This document shows positions 44,588 to 53,760 of a stretch of 64,000 nucleotides of DNA, piece after piece (positions within the stretch are counted from its first letter, which is position 1; every line of letters starts with the position of its first letter). The position numbers and the translations under genes are program-made. The notes beneath the pieces were generated by a model. It searched no databases and was not told where the DNA came from. It saw only the letters and a program-made list of their open reading frames with translations. The DNA is from Acidobacteriaceae bacterium KBS 83 (GTDB lineage: Bacteria > Acidobacteriota > Terriglobia > Terriglobales > Acidobacteriaceae): assembly GCA_000381585.1 (NCBI GenBank), contig KB906739.1, forward strand, positions 248,001-312,000. Direction: 5' to 3'.

Positions 44588-45886
44588 CTAGCGCCTCAAG
44601 GCCTCTGCCGTGTTTGCGGTAGTCTCGACGCCGAGGAAGACCGGCTGGATGTGACGCTCGAAAAGGTTGCGTGTGACGTTTTCCGCAACTTGCGCTTTAC
44701 GGAGCTCGAGCATGGCGATGTATCGTGGCCCTAGCTTGGCTGCGATTTTGAAGGCGACATGCATGAGCTGTCGCAGGCTGCTGTTGTATGCGGGTGAGTG
44801 CGGATCGTGCCGCAACCCCGCAACCCATTGTTCCGCTGTCCATCGCTGGGCCGCGGCCGGGGTCGGTAGCGATGCAACATTGATGTCAATCACCGCGGCA
44901 TAGGGCACGCATAGCTCCTCACGATGAGCATAGGCTTCGGCGTAGATCTCCTTTACTAGCGCGAGGGCGTCCCCATTCGACCCGGCAAGCCCGATCACCT
45001 CTTCGAGCCAGGTGGTACCGGCGGTCTTCAGGTGCAGGCCGGTATCCATCTTCATCATGGCGTTATGCACGGCACCGTAGATCGAAAATTTGTCGCTGCC
45101 GGAATGCAGGCTCAGTTTGAGCTCGGAGGGGAGTCCGAATGCGTCGACGGCGTAGCGGACCACGGCCATGTCCTGCTCCAGCTCGCGCGCAAAGATGCGA
45201 GGGTCGCCGACGTAATCGACGCCCTTGTTGAAACGACCGGTGAACTTTGGCGCAATGGTCGCGAGTGGCACGCCGGCAGCCGCGAGAGCTGCGAGGATAA
45301 GGAGGAGTTCTGCGGGCGATTGCGGGATGTCGGTCTCGTCCATGGAGACCTCCGTGAGAAATGTGCCGCGCCCCCTGGCGTGCTCAATGTACCGGTAGTT
45401 CTCGGCCGCGCGGAGGGCGGCTGCCAGATACTTTCGGCCGACACGATTCAGATCGCCCTCAGTGATCCGGATTGGATCGGAAAGTCCCGGCAGATCGATT
45501 GCGCCGATGAGGCGGGCATGCCGTCGCGTAAAGCTCTCGAAGTCGGCCTGTGCGGCGGTGATGCCGATCTGGTCCGCAACGTCGATGGTAAAGAAGTCGC
45601 AGGGCTCCAGGAAGCGATCTACTGTTTGCAAGTTGATGTGATCGGCATCACAGAAGTACGGTTGGGCCCAGTGCAGTTCGTGGACCGCAGCATCTGCGGC
45701 CGCCCGCGTTTGCACGGGGTCAGAGCCGATGATGGTGTGCTCGCGATTGGATTTATTCCACACCGGCACTACCGGCACGCCGGCATCAGCGGCCTGCACG
45801 CAGGCCTGGAGCTGTGCGCATGCCTGATGGGCAAAGCGGTCTCCCACGCCTATCGAAAACCTGCTGAGTGAAAGCTGCTGCGGCAA
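44588..45886 (-). CDS. Tagaturonate epimerase (UxaE)-family protein
   Basis: 432 residues. It resembles UxaE, a C4 epimerase of tagaturonate/fructuronate, as recalled from the family. Conserved blocks are FSIGVGDRFAHQACAQL, PVWNKSNREHTIIGSDP, ITEGDLNRVGRKYL, IAPKFTGRFNKGVDYVGD, LSLHSGSDKFSIYG and LHLKTAGTTWLEEV. It looks intact but is somewhat short of the UxaE length I remember (about 480). First gene of the fucose operon, although no uronate genes are present. Its substrate here is therefore open. TTG start with close AGGA. Confidence 0.85.
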   Translation of the reverse strand: MPQQLSLSRFSIGVGDRFAHQACAQLQACVQAADAGVPVVPVWNKSNREHTIIGSDPVQTRAAADAAVHELHWAQPYFCDADHINLQTVDRFLEPCDFFTIDVADQIGITAAQADFESFTRRHARLIGAIDLPGLSDPIRITEGDLNRVGRKYLAAALRAAENYRYIEHARGRGTFLTEVSMDETDIPQSPAELLLILAALAAAGVPLATIAPKFTGRFNKGVDYVGDPRIFARELEQDMAVVRYAVDAFGLPSELKLSLHSGSDKFSIYGAVHNAMMKMDTGLHLKTAGTTWLEEVIGLAGSNGDALALVKEIYAEAYAHREELCVPYAAVIDINVASLPTPAAAQRWTAEQWVAGLRHDPHSPAYNSSLRQLMHVAFKIAAKLGPRYIAMLELRKAQVAENVTRNLFERHIQPVFLGVETTANTAEALRR

Positions 45887-45953
45887 AATTCCTGCGCCTC
45901 TCTGATCTGGGCCGTCTGGCGATCTCCCAGCCTAAGCCAATTGTTCGTTACAG

Positions 45954-45964
45954 TAAACGGTTTA
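45954..45964. promoter_or_regulatory. LacI-type operator between the fucose operon and its regulator
   Basis: TAAACGGTTTA, a perfect 11-bp palindrome centred on G, in the 168-bp gap between the UxaE-like gene (minus) and the LacI-family regulator (plus). The form matches the CG-centred operators bound by LacI-family repressors. Control of both directions is inferred. Confidence 0.65.
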
Positions 45965-46054
45965 GCAGAGACGAACCATGCAATGATAGAGCGCAGCGGC
46001 AGGCAGCGGTGCCGCGAGACAAATGAACTTCGGCAAAGGGATATAGTCCACCGT

Positions 46055-47125
46055 ATGACGATCCGCATGAAAGATATCGCCCGAGATCTGGGTCTTTCGG
46101 TGGTCACGGTATCGAAGGTGCTCCGCGACCACCCGGATATCGGCGAGGAGACGCGCAAGCGTGTGCTACAGCGCGTGAAGGAACTGGATTATGAGCCGAA
46201 TATCCTGGCCCGTAGTCTGGTCACCGGCCGCAGCTATCTGATCGGTCTCATCGTACCGGGCCTGATCCATCCCTTCTTCGCGGAGATTGCGAAGGCACTC
46301 TCGAAGACGATCGTGGACAAGGGTTACTCGCTGATCGTGTCTTCCTCCGAAGAGGATCCGGCACTGGAGGCACGTGAGATCCGCCACCTGCTGGCGCGAC
46401 GGCTGGATGCGCTGGTCATCGCTTCTTCAGGCCGGGATACACATCTGTTTCGTCGCATGCGCAGCCAGTCGCAGCCCTTTGTACTGATCGATCGAATTTT
46501 TGATGATCTCGAAGCGGACTTTGTCGGTATCGATGACGTAGCCGCCGGGCGCATTGCCACGACGCACTTGATTGAAATGGGACGGCGGCACATCGCGCAC
46601 ATCAGCGGCCGGGAGAACAGCACCGGTGTCCGCCGTAAAGAGGGTTATCTGGAGGCATTGCGCGCACACAAGCTGCCGGTGCGGGAGGACTTCATTCTGA
46701 GCCGCGACTTCGTGGACACGGATAGCCAGCGGCAGGGATCGGAAGCGATGCGCCAGTTGCTCGAAAGAAGCCCGCGCCCGGACGCGGTCTTCTGTCACAA
46801 CGATCCGATTGCGATCGGTGCGATGAACGTGATCCTCGATGCGGGGCTTCGCATTCCGGAGGACATCGCCCTGGTAGGCTGCGGCAACCTGCACTATAGC
46901 GAGTGGCTGCGGGTACCGCTGACCAGTATCGACCAGCGAAGCCACCTGATCGGCCAACGGGCTGGCGAGATTCTGCTGGCGATGATCGAGGGGCGGGAAT
47001 GGCCGGCGCCTGCGAAGGTGATCCTGGAGCCTGCGCTGGTGGTTCGGGCCTCGACCGTGGGTCCTGCCCCAGCGGCAAAGCCTCCGGGAAAGGCTGCGAA
47101 GAGAGCGGCCAGGACACACAAATAG
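46055..47125 (+). CDS. LacI-family transcriptional regulator, probable fucose-operon repressor
   Basis: 356 residues. Helix-turn-helix at the N-terminus (IRMKDIARDLGLSVVTVSKVLRDHP) and hinge PNILARSL. The periplasmic-binding-protein-like sensor follows (SYLIGLIVPGLIHPFFAEI to VPLTSIDQ). The C-terminal tail is Ala/Lys-rich (PPGKAAKRAARTHK). ATG at 46055; upstream frame to 45941 is not protein-like. Divergent from the fucose operon over a perfect palindrome. Effector probably L-fucose or a derived intermediate, by context only. Confidence 0.92.
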   Translation: MTIRMKDIARDLGLSVVTVSKVLRDHPDIGEETRKRVLQRVKELDYEPNILARSLVTGRSYLIGLIVPGLIHPFFAEIAKALSKTIVDKGYSLIVSSSEEDPALEAREIRHLLARRLDALVIASSGRDTHLFRRMRSQSQPFVLIDRIFDDLEADFVGIDDVAAGRIATTHLIEMGRRHIAHISGRENSTGVRRKEGYLEALRAHKLPVREDFILSRDFVDTDSQRQGSEAMRQLLERSPRPDAVFCHNDPIAIGAMNVILDAGLRIPEDIALVGCGNLHYSEWLRVPLTSIDQRSHLIGQRAGEILLAMIEGREWPAPAKVILEPALVVRASTVGPAPAAKPPGKAAKRAARTHK

Positions 47126-47147
47126 GCGGCATGCCGGAAGCTCGTTG

Positions 47148-48026
47148 TCAGAGCGAATACACGAGGCTCGCTGTGAGGCCCCAGATTGCCTCCTTCTCGC
47201 TTTGTGAGAGCGGCGCCACCCATTCGGTGACGATGTCCATCCATCGCTGGTAGCTGGCTGCGAGCAAGGCTACGGGCCAGTCGGAACCAAAGAGCAGACG
47301 GGTGGGTCCGAAAGCATCCAGAACTACGCGCCAATATGGTTCGAGGATGGCTGGCGTCCACTGCTGCCAGTCGGCCTCGGTAACGAGGCCGGAGAGCTTG
47401 CAGCTTACGTTGGGCCGCTTCGCCAGCTCTCGCATATGCGTGGCCCAAGGTTCCAGCAGCCCGACCGCGATGGGCGGCTTTGCGCAATGGTCGAGAACGA
47501 AGGGCTGATCCGGGTGCATATCCACGAAACGCAGGGTCTGCGGGAGATGGCGCGCGTGGATCAAGATGTCGTAGACAAGGCCGGTGTCACGGAGCATGCG
47601 GATGCCGCGATTGAATGCAGGGCTGAGGATGAACTGGTCATCTGCCTCGTCCTGGATGACGTGGCGCAAGCCTCTCAATTTTTTGTACCGACGGAGGTTT
47701 GCGAAAGTCTCCTGAAAATCAGCGCCGGCGATGGGGGCCCAGCCGACAACGCCCTTGATCCACGCGCTGCCAGCTGAGGTATCACCGTCAGCCAACTGCA
47801 GAAGCCAGTGGGTCTCTTCGAGACTTTGCCGAGCCTGCACCGCGATAGTTCCGGAGATACCGGCAGAATCGAGCAGCGGCTTGAGATCGTGCGTCAGGAA
47901 GTCCCGGCGAATCGTGCCCATATGTTCGTTGATCCAGCCAAAGTCGTCCGGCCTGTAGCGCCAAAGGTGATGATGGGCATCGATGCGATGAGGGATGTGG
48001 CTGGCACTCTGCATGTCTTGAGTCAT
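47148..48026 (-). CDS. Amidohydrolase, probable L-fuconolactonase
   Basis: 292 residues, amidohydrolase 2 (COG3618) family. RIDAHHHLWRY gives the HxH metal site, VLDHCAKPP and LLFGSDWPV the further ligands. It would hydrolyse L-fucono-lactone to L-fuconate. It is convergent with the LacI regulator (22-bp gap) and faces away from the GH51 gene, so it has its own promoter in the region with operator-like sites. Confidence 0.92.
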   Translation of the reverse strand: MTQDMQSASHIPHRIDAHHHLWRYRPDDFGWINEHMGTIRRDFLTHDLKPLLDSAGISGTIAVQARQSLEETHWLLQLADGDTSAGSAWIKGVVGWAPIAGADFQETFANLRRYKKLRGLRHVIQDEADDQFILSPAFNRGIRMLRDTGLVYDILIHARHLPQTLRFVDMHPDQPFVLDHCAKPPIAVGLLEPWATHMRELAKRPNVSCKLSGLVTEADWQQWTPAILEPYWRVVLDAFGPTRLLFGSDWPVALLAASYQRWMDIVTEWVAPLSQSEKEAIWGLTASLVYSL

Positions 48027-48080
48027 GTGCAGTTCCGTTTATACCGTTGTACGGGGAGAGACCGCGCGGGATCCGAGATA

Positions 48081-48120
48081 GTTCAAACGAACCTTGCTGA
48101 GTTGCGAGTGAATCGGTTTA
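48081..48120. promoter_or_regulatory. Operator-like sites between fuconolactonase and GH51 genes
   Basis: GAATCGGTTTA at 48110-48120 matches 9 of 11 positions of the palindrome at 45954. A second motif, GTTC-AAAC-GAAC (48081-48092), is a shorter palindrome. The 164-bp divergent gap could put both genes under the same repressor. Confidence 0.45.
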
Positions 48121-48190
48121 AATGGCGCATCTGGCAAACGTTCTCTAAGGCCGGTTGAATATTGAACAGAGCGGGAGGACATTCGTACCG

Positions 48191-50098
48191 ATGAAGATCA
48201 TGCAAGAAGGCGCCCTGTTGTCCGCATCGTTTTTTATCGTTGCCGCCGCGCTCGCGCAGCAGCCAGCTACGCTCGAGATCGATGCGCAGAAGCCGGTTGC
48301 TCATGTGAGCCCAATCCTTTATGGACTGATGACCGAGGAGATCAATCACTCCTATGACGGCGGCCTGTATCCAGACCTGATTCGCAACCGTGCATTCATG
48401 GATGACTCCTATGGCCCGCACGGGTGGGTGCTCATTGAACAAGGCAATGCGCGGGCCTCCATGGAACTGGACAAGAGCACCGGACCGAGCACGGCGATTC
48501 CGCGCAGCCTGAAGGTCACGATCCAGACAGCCGATGCGAAGAACCAAGCGGGCGTCGCGAACACGGGCTACTGGGGCATGGCGGTACGCGGCAACGAGAC
48601 GTATCTGTGCTCTTTTTATGCAAAGAGCGATGGCGGCATGACCGGACCGATGACGGCGCGGCTGGTGAGCGACCGCACGGGCGCAGTTCTGGCCGAGGCA
48701 ACTATTCCTGCAATCACCGGTGAGTGGCAGCAGTACAAGGTTGCGCTGAAGGCCGGCGCGGTACCTGTCGTTTCCGCGGAAAACCACTTCGAACTCGTAG
48801 CGCGTCACGCCGGAAATCTCTATTTGAGCCTGGTCTCCGTATTCTCGCCAACCTACCACGATCGCAAGAACGGACTGCGGCCTGATTTGATGGAAAAGAT
48901 GGCGGCCATGCATCCGAAGTTCTTGCGGCTACCGGGCGGCAATTACCTGGAAGGCGACCACATCCCGGAGCGCTTTGAGTGGAAGAAGACGATCGGCCCG
49001 TGGGTGGGCCGCCCGACGCACATCAGCCCGTGGGGTTATCACTCCTCCGATGGCATGGGGTTGTTGGAATTCCTGGAGTGGTGCGAGGACCTGAAGATTC
49101 AGCCAGTGCTGGCCGTGTACGCCGGCTATTCGATGAAGCAGGAACATGTGGAGCCGGGGCCGGAGCTGGAGCCCTATGTTCAGGATGCGCTGGACGAGAT
49201 CGAGTATGTGGCCGGCGACACGAATACGAAATGGGGCGCCGAGCGCGCGAAGGATGGGCATTCCGCGCCCATCCCACTGACCTACGTTGAAATTGGGAAT
49301 GAGGATTGGTTCGACCGCTCCAATAGCTACGACGGCCGCTACGCGCAGTTTTACAAGGCAATCAAGGCCCGCTACCCACAGCTTCAGCTCATTGCGACCA
49401 CTCCGGTGAAGAGCGTGAAGCCTGACATGATCGACGACCACTACTACCGAAGCGCAACGGAGTTCTTCAACGACACGCATCACTACGACAAGACAGACCG
49501 CAGCGGGCCAAAGATCTTCGTCGGCGAGTGGGCGACGCGTGAAGGAGCCCCAACGCCCAATATGGGGGCGGCTCTGGGCGATGCCGCATGGATGACCGGG
49601 ATGGAGCGCAACAGCGATTTGATCGTCATGGCCTCGTACGCACCGTTGCTGACGAACGTGAATCCGGGTGCTCTACAGTGGGATACGGACCTGATCGGCT
49701 ACGACGCGGTGAAGAGCTACGGCTCGCCAAGCTACTACGCGCAGGTGATTTTTGCCGAACACCTCGGCAATCAGGTGCTCGGCGCACAAGTGGCGGACGC
49801 CGGTTCGCGCTTTTTCGTCTCCAGCACACGTGACGCGGCGGCGGGAAAAATCTATCTCAAGATCGTGAATGGTTCGTCGCTATCGCAGACCATTCGCATT
49901 CACTTCAACGGCGTGACCCAGGTGCAGAACGAGGCGCGGTTGACGACGTTGCGCGGCAACACACCGGAGGAGACAAACAGCATCGGCGACCCCGGACGCA
50001 TTCTGCCGGTGGTCAGCACCATTCACAACGCCGGGACGAGCTTTGAGCACACGATGCCGCCCTATAGTATTCAGGCGCTTGACATTCAAGCGAAATAG
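48191..50098 (+). CDS. Alpha-L-arabinofuranosidase (GH51), exported
   Basis: 635 residues. Signal peptide at the N-terminus (KIMQEGALLSASFFIVAAALAQ). An N-terminal carbohydrate-binding-like beta domain (about residues 100-230) is followed by the GH51 barrel. Acid/base Glu is in VEIGNEDWF and the nucleophile Glu in FVGEWATREG. FLRLPGGNYLEG is typical. It removes arabinofuranose from arabinoxylan, arabinan or hydroxyproline-rich glycoproteins. ATG at 48191, GGGAGGA some 10 nt upstream; a TTG at 48155 is less likely. Confidence 0.93.
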   Translation: MKIMQEGALLSASFFIVAAALAQQPATLEIDAQKPVAHVSPILYGLMTEEINHSYDGGLYPDLIRNRAFMDDSYGPHGWVLIEQGNARASMELDKSTGPSTAIPRSLKVTIQTADAKNQAGVANTGYWGMAVRGNETYLCSFYAKSDGGMTGPMTARLVSDRTGAVLAEATIPAITGEWQQYKVALKAGAVPVVSAENHFELVARHAGNLYLSLVSVFSPTYHDRKNGLRPDLMEKMAAMHPKFLRLPGGNYLEGDHIPERFEWKKTIGPWVGRPTHISPWGYHSSDGMGLLEFLEWCEDLKIQPVLAVYAGYSMKQEHVEPGPELEPYVQDALDEIEYVAGDTNTKWGAERAKDGHSAPIPLTYVEIGNEDWFDRSNSYDGRYAQFYKAIKARYPQLQLIATTPVKSVKPDMIDDHYYRSATEFFNDTHHYDKTDRSGPKIFVGEWATREGAPTPNMGAALGDAAWMTGMERNSDLIVMASYAPLLTNVNPGALQWDTDLIGYDAVKSYGSPSYYAQVIFAEHLGNQVLGAQVADAGSRFFVSSTRDAAAGKIYLKIVNGSSLSQTIRIHFNGVTQVQNEARLTTLRGNTPEETNSIGDPGRILPVVSTIHNAGTSFEHTMPPYSIQALDIQAK

Positions 50099-50147
50099 AT
50101 GCGGTTGACTGGCGGCAGGAACGAAACGGGAGTCTACAATCCAACGC

Positions 50148-51110
50148 ATGGTGGATGACGCCTCTCACCGCAGAAGAGTGCGGGTCATCGATTCCCACAC
50201 CGCGGGTGAGCCGACCCGTGTGGTGGTCGCAGGCGGTCCGGCACTCGGCGCCGGCAATCTGCAGTCGCGGCTTCAGCTTTTTCACTCGCAATACGACACC
50301 TTTCGCACGGCGGTGCTCGCGGAGCCCCGGGGCTCCGATGTACTGGTGGGCGCCCTGCTCTGCGAGCCCCATGATCCTACGGCGGCTGCTGGTGTTATCT
50401 TTTTCAACGACGTGGGCTACTTGGGCATGTGCGGCCATGGCTCTATAGGTGTTATCAAGACGCTTGAGCATCTCGGGCGTCTTGCGGCCGGCACGCACCG
50501 CATCGAAACACCTGTGGGAATGATTGCAGCTACACTGCACGCCGATGACACGGTTTCGATCATGAATGTGCGCAGCTATCGCTACCGCAGCGCGGTAGAA
50601 GTGGATGTGCCGGGATGGGGCCCTATGCATGGGGACATTGCGTGGGGCGGGAACTGGTTTTTTCTGGTCGCCGATCATCGCCTTGAATTGCTGCCCCAGA
50701 ACCGAAACACGCTGATGGCAGCAACGATGGCGGTACGCAATGCGCTGGAGGCTGCAGGTATTCGCGGGGAGGGTGGCGCCGTGATTGATCACATCGAGTT
50801 CACAAGTGCTGCAGAAGATCCTGCAAATTCCGGCCGCAATTTTGTGCTCTGCCCCGGTGCAGCCTTCGACCGCTCGCCATGCGGCACCGGCACCAGCGCA
50901 AAGTTGGCTTGCCTCTATGCCGATGGCAAACTCGCGCCGGGCGAGACTTGGCGCCAGGAGGGAATCCTGGGCACCGTCTTTGAAGGCTCGGTACACGTCG
51001 CTGGCGAAGTTGTCATTCCCACTATCAAGGGATCGGCCTATGTCACCGCGGAGAGCACGCTGCTGTTTGATGAGCGTGATCCGTTTCGCGAGGGGATCAC
51101 TTTTGACTGA
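50148..51110 (+). CDS. 4-hydroxyproline epimerase (LhpA-type)
   Basis: 320 residues, proline racemase family. Both catalytic cysteines are present (MCGHGSIG and SPCGTGTSA), as required for 2-epimerisation. [13 protein letters not shown] at the N-terminus is typical. It turns trans-4-hydroxy-L-proline into cis-4-hydroxy-D-proline. First gene of a tight operon; the stop overlaps the next start. Confidence 0.95.
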   Translation: MVDDASHRRRVRVIDSHTAGEPTRVVVAGGPALGAGNLQSRLQLFHSQYDTFRTAVLAEPRGSDVLVGALLCEPHDPTAAAGVIFFNDVGYLGMCGHGSIGVIKTLEHLGRLAAGTHRIETPVGMIAATLHADDTVSIMNVRSYRYRSAVEVDVPGWGPMHGDIAWGGNWFFLVADHRLELLPQNRNTLMAATMAVRNALEAAGIRGEGGAVIDHIEFTSAAEDPANSGRNFVLCPGAAFDRSPCGTGTSAKLACLYADGKLAPGETWRQEGILGTVFEGSVHVAGEVVIPTIKGSAYVTAESTLLFDERDPFREGITFD

Positions 51111-52224
51111 CGCGTTTGACGTCGTGGTGGTGGGTGCTGGCATCGCCGGCTGCGCCTGCGCGCGTGAGTTGACGGACGCTGGAGTGCAGGTCGCGGTCGT
51201 GGAACACGATGCGCCCGGCGGCGGAGCAACCGCCGCGGGAATGGGCCACATCGTGGTCATGGACGATTCGCCCGCGCAATTGGCGCTGACGCACTACGCG
51301 CGATCGCTGTGGCAGAAACTCACGAGCGAATTGCCGGCATCCGTGGAGTACGAGGAGCGAGGGACTCTTTGGATCGCAGCGGATCACGAGGAGATGACGC
51401 AGGTGCACACGAAGCATGCCACCTGTACGGGCGACGGCGTTCGCAGCGAGGTGCTGGATGCCGTGGCCCTCAGTGAAGCAGAACCACGTCTGCGGACGGG
51501 CTTGGCCGGTGCATTGCTGGTACCGGATGATGCGATTCTCTATCCTCCGGCAGCTGCGCGATATTTGTTGCAGGCCGCACAGCGGGCGGGCGCGCGCCTG
51601 ATCCGCGGGACAGTGACGAGAGCGGGCAACGGCGCGGTGACGCTCAGCGATGGCACAATGCTGGCGAGTGACCATATCGTGATTGCGACCGGCGTCGAGG
51701 TGAGCATGTTCCCGTGGATCCGCCTGAAGAAACGGAAGGGGCACCTTGTCATAACCGACCGTTATCCGGGATTTGTACGTCACCAGCTCGTCGAGCTGGG
51801 ATATCTGAAGAGCGCACATGCAACAACATCCGATTCGGTCGCATTCAACGTTCAGCCACGGATGACAGGACAGTTGCTCATCGGGTCGTCGCGACAATAC
51901 ATGCAGGAGGATGCGACTGCCGATGCAGGGCTAGTTGACCGCATGCTGCGGCGGGCTTACGAGTACATGCCGCAGCTCGCTTCCCTTTCGGCGACGCGCG
52001 TTTGGACGGGCTTTCGGGCTGCTACTTCCGACAAGCTGCCCTGGATCGGACCAACGCACGACCCAACGCTGTACATGCTGGCGGGATTTGAAGGATTGGG
52101 AATCACGATGGCCCCGGCGGCTGCGCGGCTGCTCGCAGATCATCTGCTGGCCCGACAGTCGGCGATTGATCCGGGGCCTTATCTACCGGAGCGCATGGCG
52201 CGCGCGGAGACAATCCTTGTCTGA
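51103..52224 (+). CDS. D-hydroxyproline dehydrogenase FAD subunit (LhpB-type, DAO family)
   Basis: 373 residues. FAD Rossmann motif [18 protein letters not shown] at the N-terminus; [17 protein letters not shown] and the C-terminal [15 protein letters not shown] fit the D-amino-acid-oxidase fold. It oxidises cis-4-hydroxy-D-proline to pyrroline-4-hydroxy-2-carboxylate. TTG at 51103 with GGGG upstream, overlapping the epimerase stop by 8 bp. Longer frames to 50785 lie inside the epimerase. Confidence 0.92.
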   Translation: MTDAFDVVVVGAGIAGCACARELTDAGVQVAVVEHDAPGGGATAAGMGHIVVMDDSPAQLALTHYARSLWQKLTSELPASVEYEERGTLWIAADHEEMTQVHTKHATCTGDGVRSEVLDAVALSEAEPRLRTGLAGALLVPDDAILYPPAAARYLLQAAQRAGARLIRGTVTRAGNGAVTLSDGTMLASDHIVIATGVEVSMFPWIRLKKRKGHLVITDRYPGFVRHQLVELGYLKSAHATTSDSVAFNVQPRMTGQLLIGSSRQYMQEDATADAGLVDRMLRRAYEYMPQLASLSATRVWTGFRAATSDKLPWIGPTHDPTLYMLAGFEGLGITMAPAAARLLADHLLARQSAIDPGPYLPERMARAETILV

Positions 52225-52459
52225 CACAGTGACAATTACGCTCAATGGGCGCGCGTTGCGGGTGAAATCCGGGACCGTGGTCAGCGCAGCACTACTGACC
52301 GCAGCGATAGCCTGCCGCAGATCGACGACTGGGCAGCCTCGGACGGCGCTGTGCGGGATGGGTATCTGCTTTGAGTGTCGAGCGAGAGTGGATGGCGTGC
52401 CGCATCGCCGCACCTGCCAACTGCTCTGCCAATCCGGCATGGTTGTGGAAACCGAATGA
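52217..52459 (+). CDS. D-hydroxyproline dehydrogenase 2Fe-2S subunit (LhpF-type)
   Basis: 80 residues. Ferredoxin-like fold with LCGMGICFEC and RRTCQLLC giving the cluster ligands, preceded by VTITLNGRALRVKSGTVVSAAL. TTG at 52217 with GGAG six bases upstream; it overlaps the preceding stop by 8 bp and the next start by 4 bp. It passes electrons between the two flavin subunits. Confidence 0.9.
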   Translation: MSDTVTITLNGRALRVKSGTVVSAALLTAAIACRRSTTGQPRTALCGMGICFECRARVDGVPHRRTCQLLCQSGMVVETE

Positions 52460-53748
52460 GCCTGGATACGCAAGTGCTCGTCGTCGGGGCGGGTCCCGCG
52501 GGCATTGCAGCAGCGGCGACTGCCGCTACACATGGCCGTCAGGTATTGTTGCTGGACGATAACCTTGCGCCAGGGGGGCAGATCTGGCGGGAAGCGACGA
52601 CTGTTCAACAGGAAGATCCGGACGATGTGAGGCGAAAGACGCTGCTGGCGCTGCGCGTCTCCGGGGCACGGATATTTTCCGGTTGGCGTGTCTTTGATGC
52701 ACCCCGGAATGGAAGCCTTCGCGCGATCAACGACAGCGGTCCGGAGATTCACACCATCGATATCTCATATGAGCAGCTTGTGTTGGCAACGGGCGCGCGC
52801 GAACGCTTTCTGCCGTTTCCGGGATGGACGCTGCCGGGCGTCTTTGGCGCGGGCGGTCTTGAGGCATTGGCGCGCGGCGGATTTTCTGTCACCGGCAAGC
52901 GCATTGTGGTCGCCGGCACCGGGCCGTTGCTTTTACCCGTAGCGGCACACCTGCGGCAGATGGGCGGACGCGTCACGACTGTGGCGGAGCAGGCCAGCCG
53001 CGGGCAACTCGCGCGCTTCAGCACATTCCTGTCGCGACAGCCGGGAAAGTTGATCGAAGGCCTGCAATACCGCGCCGCGTCAGGCGGGAGTAAATACCGG
53101 CCGGGATGCTGGCCGCTGGCTGCTCTCGGAACAGACAAAATCGAAGGCGTGCGGCTGACCGATGGGCAGCGAAGGTGGGAGGAACCCTGCGAGTTGCTGG
53201 GCTGCGGCTTCCATCTGGTGCCGAATACTGAGCTGGCTTCTCTGCTGGGCTGCGCGACGCGCGAGAATGCCATCGAAGTAGATGATGTGCAGCAGACTTC
53301 CGTCTCTAACGTCTTCGCAGCTGGTGAGCCGACTGGGATTGCGGGGCTTGAATCCGCACTGCTGACAGGCACCATGGCTGGCCTGGCGGCGGCCGGAAAA
53401 CTGGAAGAGGCCAAGGCGCTGCTGCCTCGCCGTCAAAAGTTTGAGCGATTTGCCGAGCGGCTGAAGACGGCGTTCGCATTGCGCCCGGAGCTGCTGTCGT
53501 TGGCTGAGCCAGATACGATTGTGTGCCGCTGCGAAGACGTGACCTTCGAAGCACTCAAGGGCTATGAAGACTGGAACGATGCGAAGCGACAAACACGGTG
53601 CGGTATGGGGCCGTGCCAGGGCCGCGTGTGCGGTCCCGCGACAGAGGCACTCTTTGGGTGGCGCGCCTCATCGGTGCGACCACCGCTGTACCCCGTACCG
53701 CTTTCAGCGATGGGCGCGGGCCCAAGCCGCTCATCACTAGACGAATAG
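52456..53748 (+). CDS. D-hydroxyproline dehydrogenase FAD/NAD subunit (LhpE-type)
   Basis: 430 residues. FAD site VLVVGAGPAGIAAAATAA, second nucleotide fold IVVAGTGPLLLPVAAHL, and FAAGEPTGIAG. The C-terminus has a BFD-like 2Fe-2S motif (CRCEDVTFEAL, then RCGMGPCQGRVC). With the two preceding genes it would form the three-subunit D-hydroxyproline dehydrogenase. ATGA overlap with the 2Fe-2S gene. Confidence 0.93.
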   Translation: MSLDTQVLVVGAGPAGIAAAATAATHGRQVLLLDDNLAPGGQIWREATTVQQEDPDDVRRKTLLALRVSGARIFSGWRVFDAPRNGSLRAINDSGPEIHTIDISYEQLVLATGARERFLPFPGWTLPGVFGAGGLEALARGGFSVTGKRIVVAGTGPLLLPVAAHLRQMGGRVTTVAEQASRGQLARFSTFLSRQPGKLIEGLQYRAASGGSKYRPGCWPLAALGTDKIEGVRLTDGQRRWEEPCELLGCGFHLVPNTELASLLGCATRENAIEVDDVQQTSVSNVFAAGEPTGIAGLESALLTGTMAGLAAAGKLEEAKALLPRRQKFERFAERLKTAFALRPELLSLAEPDTIVCRCEDVTFEALKGYEDWNDAKRQTRCGMGPCQGRVCGPATEALFGWRASSVRPPLYPVPLSAMGAGPSRSSLDE

Positions 53749-53760
53749 ACAGGAGCTGCT

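Noticed and set aside
50013-51260. A 415-codon minus-strand frame over the hydroxyproline epimerase
   Set aside because: Shadow of the epimerase; no motifs.
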